Shown here: one piece after another, positions 55,998 through 64,000 of the stretch
Position numbering within the stretch: position 1 is the first letter of the stretch
How the letters are laid out: each line of letters opens with the position of its first letter
NCBI GenBank assembly: GCA_013398295.1
Contig: VZSF01008207.1
Span: 1,116,621 to 1,180,620 of the forward strand
Length of the DNA: 64,000 nt
Direction of reading: 5' to 3'
Origin: Chionis minor
Lineage: Eukaryota; Chordata; Aves; Charadriiformes; Chionididae
Made by a program: the position numbers and the translations under genes
Notes under the pieces: model-generated
What the model was told of the DNA's origin: nothing
Databases searched by the model: none
The model's input: the letters and a program-made list of their open reading frames with translations, nothing else

Positions 55998-57749
55998 GCG
56001 CCATCTATGTTTGGACAAGTCCTGTGTTAATAATGTGCTCAATCATCCCTGAAACGCCACCACCAGACACCTTCCACCGAAGTTCAAATTCTTGGCCACA
56101 GGCATTCCTGCACGGACCACATCCCTGCCGCGCGGGGAGGTGACGCCCATGTGGGGCATCTTCCTTTCACTTCGGTTGTGTTCACGCTTGGGTCAGCAGA
56201 CTTGCAAGTCTCATTGATGCTGTGATTTCCATTCAGTTGCCAGGACCAACATCAGGCAAGGTGCGTGGGGCTCAGTGCTGGGCCATCTGCAAGAGAGAAA
56301 CAACACAGCTCAGTCAGTGGAAGTAAATTTCATAATAAAAGAGCGAGGGAGCTCTGGCTGCAGCTGGCAGGAGAATCAGCTTGTCATGCCTCAAAGACAA
56401 GAGACGCCCAAACGCATTTTTTTTTCTAAAACCACTACCCTTCTGACCACTTTCTTTTTAAAGTACTGCGGTTTCACATTCACTTTTCTAAAGTGCCAGG
56501 CGTTGCCGGGTCAGGTGTGCCTAATTTGGAAGTCCACTTCTTTTCCTTACTGCGCTCTCTGCACTGTCCTGCTCATGGCTGAACTAATATCACTGCAATA
56601 AAGCTGCGTTGAAGATAAAGCACTGCCACAGCACTGCTCTCGGCAGAGGTACACGCTGTCCTTCCAACCAGATGACTGGGGAGGGGGTAAAGGGGTAGAA
56701 GCATTTTGGATATTTCCTTCTTAGGAAGGTTTTCCCCTGGGTTTTCACCCTAAAAAATGAGGTGATTCAGGTCATGCTACCTGTCAATGCCGCATTTTAA
56801 ACATGCACAGTGTCTCTTACAGCCATACACTACCCAAATACCAAGGTTCCCATTTGCAAATACAGCTGCTGCATTTGCACTTAGCAGAGTAGCTCGTTGT
56901 ATCAGGCAAGCAGAGGGTTTTGGAAACCCCCGGAAGTGCTAGTAAACACCGTGCACGCAACTAGCTACCATTTCGCCCCCAAATTAGCAGGCTGAGTGTG
57001 AACCTGGCTCTGAATTCAGCAATTCTTTTGCTTTGCCTCTGACGCTTCACCTTCAGCACTCAGCCCTTCGCCCTGCACAGCCCCCCGCGCAGCGATAGCA
57101 GCTCTTGGGAGCGTGCACGGAGCTGTCGCTTGGGACTGTGGAAGTCGTGTCCCCCTCTTTATCACCCCAGAGTGACACCAGAGCATTTTCAAGACTAGTT
57201 AAAAAAAAGGAGAACAAAGTGTAAAATAAACCTCAGCGTGCTTACTGTTACAATGCAGCCTGTTCACCATCTGGTGTCCAACATGGGCACCTCTTAGGTG
57301 AGCAGGTAAGGGCCAGTTGAACCAGTCGTCCTTCACTCCCCTGCTCCAAGAACAGCTCTCCACTCCCCTGTCTCACTCTCCTGTCAAATCCTTGTCTTGA
57401 TTCCTAGACACTTTTGCAGCCAGCTCGATACCACCGCTTCTGCTTCTTTCTCCATTGCCCAATGGTTAGGACAGTCACGTAGGCAAAGGGAGACCTACTC
57501 CCAGATCTTAGCAGTGTCTCTGTTTTACATGCAACAGCCTCTGGACAAAATACAGAGGAAACGTGGGGTCAGGCCACGTGCGAGCAGAAGCCGTGGTGGC
57601 TCCCACGCAGGGCACTGCCCCACTCCTCAGGCCCCGTGAATGGTGCACGCAAGGCACCCCCAGGCTGAGGCAGAAGCTGAGCAGATGTTTGCAAGACCAC
57701 AGCTTCAAAATTAGTCCTTAGATGGATCTGGGCTTATCCTCATGCTTAC
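55998..57749. other. Unique non-coding sequence, nothing recognised
   Basis: No gene or repeat family is recognised. Frames up to 108 codons (56,275-56,601) have no domain. Confidence 0.5.
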
Positions 57750-57845
57750 CTCTCAGCTTTATAGGCTGCTGCCGAAGCAATGTCCTAGCAGTTGAGAGCT
57801 CAAGTTGTAAACAAGGCAGATTTTCCAAGGGAGTTTCCCAGAGGT
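57750..57845 (-). other. Exon-like segment, 96 bp, minus strand
   Basis: A minus-strand acceptor (CTCACCGCTTTTCAG) and a donor close to consensus (AGAG|GTAAGC) enclose 96 bp. One frame is open after two leading bases, reading LWETPLENLPCLQLELSTAR and onward. The acceptor is moderate and the peptide unknown, so a pseudo-exon is likely. Confidence 0.13.
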
Positions 57846-57949
57846 CTGAAAAGCGGTGAGATACCCAACCCTCGGTGGCTTTCAGCCCTGCCCATTACTC
57901 AAATGTGGTGCATTTCAAAGCGTATTTCAAAGAAGACTATTGTCCTGGA

Positions 57950-58450
57950 AAGGTACTAAGTTGTTAATTATTTGATGTCGGTTGCAGGGAACAGGGCGAG
58001 TTTGCAATCCATTAATGACTGTAGAATCGCTCAGCAGCAACACATCCAAGGGAGCCTGGGAGATATATGAGCTGTTTATGAAAACTATTTTATTGTGAAA
58101 AGTGTTAAAGGCATCCTTTAAACTGCTCCTCCTTGGCAGATTTTATTAGCAATTCATTTCTGTCACACCTCAGGTCAAGCCACTGTAGATCCTGCGGCGA
58201 TGTGTTTTTTTTAAATGTTTTTATTTAATTGGTGTCTCGGAGATTGTTTTGAATCCTGTGCGTGCTCTGTGAGCGGCTGTCTGGGTCCTCTTCCAAGCTG
58301 GCCTCCACAGTGAAACATTCAACTTAATTGCGTTTCGCTTCGTGTGACTGCCATTACTAAAGGACCACTGCCACACACTGGCAAACTTTGAAATATATTT
58401 TTTTCCTAAAGTCCCACTGACAATTTTTTCCATCCATTATCTCTGCTTTC
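57950..58450. promoter_or_regulatory. Candidate conserved non-coding element
   Basis: A 500-bp repeat-free block has no long frame and is dense in developmental-factor cores: TTAATTA (57,964), CCATTAATGAC, TTTATTAGCAATTCATTTC and AACTTAATTGCGTTTCG. Its texture is the most typical in this window of deeply conserved vertebrate enhancers. Conservation could not be checked here. Confidence 0.3.
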
Positions 58451-60054
58451 CGAAGGATTTGTGTGGAAACAAAACTTTTCTCTTTTCTTAACTGGATGTA
58501 TCCCTCTGTCCGATTAAATCAGATGTGCCGCACAATCTGCTCCGTGGGTGACATCAAGATACATCATCACAAAAGCTGCTGATGTGTCGTTACGGGAGGA
58601 CTGGCAGGACGAAAGGGCTGGCCACAGCACGACAAACAGCATTTACACACCAATAATATTCCAACAAATCAACAATGACCACAAAAGTCCTAAGGGTAAT
58701 GCTGCGACCGTGGTGGGGCTCGGCTCTGACTTTCTGAAGGTCTCTGGGTGAGCCGGAGAGGGTCTTCCATGTCCCATCAGCTTCTGAGAAGTACCAAATT
58801 ACAAGGACGGTCCCAATTCAAGGGTAGCTTGCTATAGAAATCTCCTGCAGGCTTTCAGTGCTGTCTCTGCACAAGTGTTCCTGGGAACATGATTAAACTT
58901 GTCTTAAAGAAGGAGATGCTAACACAGGTTGCCAAGAAAAACATCACTCAGGCTTCAAGTTCAGCTTGTGCTGACACTTCTCAGGTATTAGAGAAGGCCA
59001 AATCTTGCAGTGATTACTGGGACAGATGGATGGGGCTGCGGTTTCTCTTTGGCATCTCAGCTCCATCATTTTGTTGTTCTTCCAGCCAGCCATTATCAGT
59101 GACATTGTGGTCTAAAACACACACCTGAAAGGATAATTCTGTTCTCTTTTTTACGAGCTTTGGCAAATGGCTTACAGTCATGATTAGAGAAGCTTGTTTT
59201 GATTGCTTTTGATACCCTGGGGTGTCTTATTTCCATGTGACTATTTTGCTTTATCAGTTTTCTAGGTGGACTTTTTTCTTCCCTGAAACTAATGTTCATG
59301 ACCTTTTGTCTTGCTTGTAAGAGTTCCTCGAAGCTGCCTGCTGGGTGCCGTGGTCTGTTGTAAAAGTTTGGCCAAAATCTAGTGGAAGTGAACAGGACTG
59401 CAATGGACTTCAGATCCATTTTGAAATATTGCCACTTTGACATCTACTTTAAAGCATTTTCAGATGTATTCTGTAGCAGCCCTGGAATTATTTTTCTTCT
59501 CCTCAGGTGATCTCTTTGAGGTTGGAGCTACTTCTTCACCCTGCTTGAGAGACACTTCACCTGATTTGAAAAAGAATTTACAAGCTACAGTGCTTCTCCA
59601 TTTCTCTGCAAACACTGATCAACAGCACTCCTTAGAGCAGTGCCCAACGTCTGATTAAACTCCCTCTCAGGTAGAAAACATTTCTTCTTCTGTAGCAGTA
59701 CATCATCAACTGTTCAAGGCTGTTACCAAGGAAGACGAAAGCTGATGGGAAGAGCAGTTGCAGAAGTTCTTGTTATGCCCCAACAATTCCAGCCCAGTGG
59801 AGTCAGAGGCAGAGAGACCCCTCATGCCTGTGTGTCTTCCTGATACAAGATATACCAAATTGTGAATAGAATGAGCTCCTAAAAAAAAGCTAGGAGGTAA
59901 TGTTTCTAATTAATCATTCCTAAAGCCTTGCAATGGTGAAAATTTTTTTCATTTGACTAAAAAAGTTGGTGCTACCAGCATCACTCCAGCCTTTCTTCTT
60001 TTTCATGTTTCTCAAGCCAAACAAACCCTTGAGCTCTGCCGACTTGCAACTCAC
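58451..60054. other. Unique non-coding sequence, nothing recognised
   Basis: No gene or repeat family is recognised. Frames up to 115 codons (59,096-59,443, minus) lack domains. Confidence 0.5.
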
Positions 60055-60111
60055 CTGCCACAACTCTTTCATAAACACATCCCAAAAACTGATGCTGACA
60101 CGTTTTTTAAG
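60055..60111 (-). other. Exon-like segment, 57 bp, minus strand
   Basis: A very strong donor (GGCAG|GTGAGT) follows a 57-bp segment that is open in phase 0 from end to end and reads LKKRVSISFWDVFMKELWQ. The acceptor (TTTCATGTGACTGTTTAG) is moderate, with CTGAC-like branch sequence further upstream. I do not recognise the peptide. Confidence 0.15.
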
Positions 60112-62108
60112 CTAAACAGTCACATGAAACTGTTGCCTAATAATTGCTGTCAGTTACAGCTGCTGTGATTTCGTTGCTGTTGTCGTTACAACATTTTTAT
60201 GACAGCAAAAACCTTAATATAGAATCAACCCTTCAAGCATACAGAAGGTTTGCTTTTGTGTATTTTGTATTGCTCACCATGCCTGCAATATACGCAGGCA
60301 AAGCATTTTTGTCCGTGTGCACTGTCTGCAACCGGCGGGCTGGCCAAGGTAGTGACTCTGGCAGAACTTTTACTTCTCAACGATGCCCAGAGCCCTCAGC
60401 TCCCCCAGTCACTTCATGGAGTCAACCGAGCTCAGGTGCCTGAGCTCCATGGGTGGGTGCTTCGGAAAACAGCAGCAGATGGGAGGCTTCTTTTCCCTTC
60501 TGAATTTGGTAATTTCAAGTGGATACTCAATATCTGCAGCATGTATAAAAGACAAACAGCACTCCTCTGCTGAAGACTGTAGTTTTTCCTGCTTGATTTT
60601 TCCCTTTTTTTGCAAACGTGGAGGTGGAAAGCAGCAGGTTCACCTTTTCTGAAGTGTCTAGCCTTCAGGGTTTGTTGTAGAAAGTGTCAGACCCTCACTG
60701 TAGTCCTTTCAAAGGAGAAGCTCCCGCAGGCTTTTTTGCTACATCTTGTTTGTGGCCGTGATTTCCAGTTCACTCTCCTCTAGTACTGAGGGACTGTATT
60801 CCTTATTTCTTTTCAGAAGAATTTTAGTTGAAAGATTTTTCTTTCATTTTTCATCAGTTTGTGATAGTAGGTGATTGCATAATAGTTGCTTAATAATTAA
60901 TTAGAGCTGCGGAGTAATTTAAGTAGACAATATACATGGCAAGTCCATTTATCTTAGAAATCCCTTTAATCCCAAAAGCCAACAGATCAGTGAGCAGTTT
61001 GTCATGGAGCATCACTGTGATGGGACCCACTTTCTTTCAGCAGCACAGGCTGCATTCAGAGCAGTCGGGATGCCAATGAGAGATGTGCGTAAAGACCCAA
61101 AAGGCTTCAGACCCCAAAACACTCTTAGACCAAGCCCAAGCCACCTGACCTGTTGCGCATGTCCTGGTCACAGAAACACCGTTTTTCATGCAGCATCAGT
61201 ACAGGTTTTTTGGCAGCATCACTTTTATGCTCAGCTTGATGAACTCCACCTGCCACGGCGATGTGTAGCTGAACATCTTTTTTCTAGCTCTTCATGCTCT
61301 TGACGCAGAGCGGCAGAGCATAGACATAGCTCTCCGAACAGCCGTGGGCATCAGCTTCCCTCAAGAACCACGCCACGCAGCAGGAATAATCTCCTGCTTG
61401 TCTTCACAGGTGAAGAGCTGATCTCCTTAGATCCTTCACGGTACACACACTGCTGAGACAGCCCAGCTCTCACTGGTTTGGGTTAGCTGTGCAACCCTTG
61501 GTGTTGTCTACCCACCCAGCTGCACAGGGTGAGATGGGAGATGGTTGCATCCCACCCAGCTTGTGCTGTTTTCCCATGGCCTGTGTGTTAACCTGAAGCT
61601 GATTACCCTGTTCCAGCTCATTTAACACCTTCGCCTCTCTCCCCATTTCACTCCAATTTTACTATGAGATTTCTTGCTCTGTCCTTGAAAGCATCTGAAA
61701 TCACTTATTAGAGGAAGGTGCTGGAATTAGTGTTCCAACCTGGCACATCCTATTGCAACATTATTATTGAACTTAGCAGTCGGTAAATCCTGCCTCGGTT
61801 CTGCGCTCTGCCTCTGCTCTTTGCTTGCCTGCTGTGATAATTTCTAGTCCTTTTTGTAGTTTCATCCTTCTTATAGCATCCGCTTTTCCTGCAAAGCTCA
61901 CAAATCCTCCTGTCTGTCTGTGCAGAAGACACTAAAATGCCAAATAACAAATTGTTGCTATGTGTTATGCTAGGACCATCCTTGGCATTTCCTGAGGCAT
62001 TTCTAAGTCTGACTTTTAATTTACTATACTGAAAGCTGCTTGAAGCAGAAAGCACATTTGCCCTCATTTCTCACCCTGGCACCCAATGCAGCACAAGCCG
62101 TTGTGTAA
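60112..62108. other. Unique non-coding sequence, nothing recognised
   Basis: No gene or repeat family is recognised. 60,840-60,980 is AT-rich with a homeodomain-type cluster (TTAATAATTAATTAG near 60,890-60,905) and could be regulatory. Frames up to 107 codons have no domain. Confidence 0.5.
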
Positions 62109-62120
62109 CCACCAGGGGCC
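62109..62120 (+). promoter_or_regulatory. Possible CTCF core site
   Basis: CCACCAGGGGCC differs by one base from the common CTCF core CCACCAGGGGGC. A weaker match (CCAGAGGGCAGC, about 21,350) lies in the antisense LINE relic. A short motif like this arises by chance, so binding is unproven. Confidence 0.25.
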
Positions 62121-62984
62121 GTCCATGGAGGGAGCAGGATTTCTCACCCCCTCGTTTTGCAGCGTGTGACTCTCCTTACCCGGCTCTTCCCACCAGTACT
62201 ACCCAGCAGGCAGATGCAAGCCTCAGGCTACGTTCAGAGAGATGCCCTTTCTGCCCAAGGGAGATGGTATTTCCGAAAAACTCTTCTTTGGAAGGGGCTT
62301 GTTTCTGTAGCACTTTTTAAACGTTGGTGCTCTGCAACGAGATGCAGTTTCCTGGAAGGCAACGTGACCGTGGGTCCATCTTTCATCCCGACGTGCCGTT
62401 GTGCAATGTTCGGAGGAGCCTCCTGCTTTTATTAGCCTGCTCTTCATAAGTCATCTGCAAAAGACAGCTCTGCACAGCCAAGCTCAATAGAAAGTATTCT
62501 CCTGTAGAAAGAGAAGTATTCTCCGGGCTTTGTGTATATTTACAGCAGGCAGATGAAATAATAATAAATTAAAAGGATAAACTCTGAAGAGTTTAAGCTG
62601 GCCAGGGTACTCACACACGGCACACATTTATTAAGGATAGAGGATTTTTTTCACAGGGACCATTACCGTTTCACATCTGACTTTCACAGCTGTAGTAAAA
62701 TACACGGTGGCATTTGGAGGCGGTGGGACCCCTGTGAAACCCCTCGCTTTGAGTGCTGTCCTAGTAGGAGAGCTTGGCACTGGGAGATGGCAGAGAGGAA
62801 ATCTTGGAACAGACTGAGAGCTGAAAGAAAGTACAGCTAAACGTCACAAGATTTAAGTGCTGTGAATAGGGAGTTTGTCTCCAAAAGAGTCACACACACC
62901 TTTATCCGAAGGAGACAGGGTTGGAGGCGGTGGGGTTGTTCGGGGTTTTCATCCTCTTTTGCTAGCACAAAGCTACTTTCTGCC
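62121..62984. other. Unique non-coding sequence
   Basis: No gene is recognised. 62,540-62,640 is AT-rich with ATGAAATAATAATAAATTAA and resembles a conserved element. A duplicated AGTATTCTCC lies near 62,491 and 62,515. Confidence 0.4.
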
Positions 62985-63080
62985 TACAGGTGCCCCTAAT
63001 GAGCACGCTGGGCTGCAGGCTGGAGGCCAATCAATCAATAAATAATGCCTGTCAATACTGTCACTTGCCCCTTGCCATGG
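62985..63080 (+). promoter_or_regulatory. HOX/PBX/MEIS-like motif cluster
   Basis: Within about 40 bp the sequence has a CCAAT box (63,027), ATCAATCA (63,030-63,037, reverse complement of the PBX-HOX site TGATTGAT), AATAAATAATG, and two CTGTCA motifs (63,049-63,054 and 63,058-63,063, reverse complement of the MEIS/TALE core TGACAG) spaced 9 bp apart. Such combinations are typical of HOX-TALE enhancers. Occupancy and conservation are unknown. Confidence 0.3.
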
Positions 63081-63556
63081 CAGGCTGGTGAGAGCTTGCC
63101 AAGCAGCCGAGGTCCCAGCGCCTGGAGCCAGCCGTGCTTCCACACACGACCCGCAGGTGAAATGGAAACCAGACGGGAACCTCTCCAGCCCCACTGGGCT
63201 CGCCTTCCACCCAGTCTGCAATTAATTAAGACTGAAGGGAAGGTTTTGAATAACCCCTTTGTGGAACAAAATACATGCAGTCAAAACCCAGCTGACAAAC
63301 ACAACAAAACTGACTTCATGGTTTCTTATGAGAAAACCATTAATGGCTAGAGAAATGAAGAAACACTTTGTTCAAGTCACTGGTGTGAATGCAGCATATT
63401 CAGATTACAAAGCAGTCCTGCCCTGCTATAATAAATATCATATAGCTTTATCCATGGGTAACCAGGTATGTAAAAGCCAGAAATAACACATTAGGTTTTA
63501 AGTTAGTGCACACTACCCACTATTACATTTTCACGGAGTTCACTCACAAAGAGAGT
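63081..63556. other. Unique non-coding sequence
   Basis: No gene is recognised. A donor-like CCAG|GTATGT at 63,464 follows an open stretch, but its acceptor is weak. Confidence 0.4.
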
Positions 63557-63722
63557 CGGCGCTTCAACACCAGCCGACGCCTCCGACGCAGCGAGCACCG
63601 ACGGGACGGTCACACGATACCCACCGCCATGGCTCTGGCTTGGTTTTGGCTCTTTGTCCACAGCCTTCTCCCATGTCAGCACCCAAGGGAGAGGGTGGCT
63701 GTGTGCTAAAAGGTTTAATAAA
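63557..63722 (+). other. CpG-dense patch with strong-context 26-codon ORF
   Basis: Twelve CpG dinucleotides lie in 70 bp (63,557-63,626), ending in a near-ideal start context (CCACCGCCATGGCT). The frame at 63,629-63,709 encodes 26 residues with a signal-peptide-like start (MALAWFWLFVHSLLPC), and AATAAA follows at 63,717-63,722. The compact order of CpG patch, start, hydrophobic mini-ORF and polyadenylation signal is suggestive, but no transcript is known to me and the frame is very short. Confidence 0.2.
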
Positions 63723-64000
63723 GAAAGATCTCCTTTCCCTTGGTGGTATGTTGCCTTCTTTTCCACAGTGGCGTACATTAGAGCCTGCTGACGAAGGCAA
63801 CAGTGGCATGTTGCTCGAACAGCCAGGCAGGAAGAAGTAGGGAAAAAAGATCGTATTCGGGGAAAACATTTACGGTCTCCAGGCCTTAGTTGGGGCGAAG
63901 TTTAATAGCATGTTATGTGGCAAAGGCTGTAACAGGTTCCTCTCCCTGTACAGGCTGTGAAAGTGATAGTCACCCCCTGTTTTACCACCAACACCCAAAA
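63723..64000. other. Unique sequence to window end
   Basis: No gene or repeat is recognised. Any feature running over the edge cannot be judged. Confidence 0.4.

Noticed and set aside
63345..63430. Possible reverse MIR fragment (GAAATGAAGAAACAC then GTTCAAGTCACTGG)
   Set aside because: Only two short blocks match and the spacing is not convincing.
1..64000. CRISPR arrays, operons, prophage or insertion sequences
   Set aside because: There are no regularly spaced repeats, and the composition and repeat content are those of a vertebrate genome.
1..64000. tRNA, U6, 7SK, 5S or other structured RNA genes
   Set aside because: I looked for B-box-like GTTCRANNC and known small-RNA sequences and saw none with a matching partner box or fold.

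Overview
This window looks like non-coding DNA from a bird, either intergenic or inside a large intron. The main evidence is a well-preserved CR1 LINE 3' end at about 41,512-41,994 (+). It has the avian-type closing sequence (two copies of an ATTCTATGA-like octamer) and a still-open reading frame for the C-terminal end of the CR1 ORF2 protein. Older amniote repeats fit the same picture: three decayed MIR/CORE-SINE-like fragments and two very old CR1/L3-like LINE relics. I recognise no protein-coding gene, tRNA, rRNA or other structured RNA gene. Nearly all the reading frames of 60-219 codons look like chance frames, because none has a recognisable domain and most sit in compositionally biased DNA.

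Layout. 1-11.5 kb: unique sequence with A-rich runs, a CpG-rich patch (8.14-8.37 kb) and a few exon-like splice-site pairs. 11.5-12.1 kb: AT-rich, motif-dense sequence that resembles a conserved non-coding element. 12.1-19.3 kb: mostly unique, with a short CpG-dense patch, a MIR-like SINE, a three-copy 31-bp minisatellite and an octamer-bearing element. 19.3-22.1 kb: a strongly pyrimidine-rich block, possibly a decayed L2-type LINE, interrupted by an antisense old CR1/L3 relic at 20.72-21.47 kb. 22-41.5 kb: unique sequence with simple repeats and several exon-like segments, of which 27,492-27,713 is the most gene-like. 41.5-43.2 kb: a young CR1 next to an old CR1/L3 relic in the same orientation. 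43.2-64 kb: unique sequence with two more SINE relics, a perfect inverted repeat, several enhancer-like blocks (notably 57.95-58.45 kb and 62.98-63.08 kb) and a short CpG-dense start-codon context at 63.56-63.72 kb.

No operon or gene system is visible. If the window has a function, it is most likely cis-regulatory (enhancer-like conserved elements, possible CTCF sites) or one or more non-coding or poorly known spliced transcripts. The exon-like and enhancer-like calls rest on motif reading alone. Pseudo-exons with good splice sites are common in 64 kb, so those calls carry low confidence. The transposable-element calls rest on remembered family features, not on a database search.
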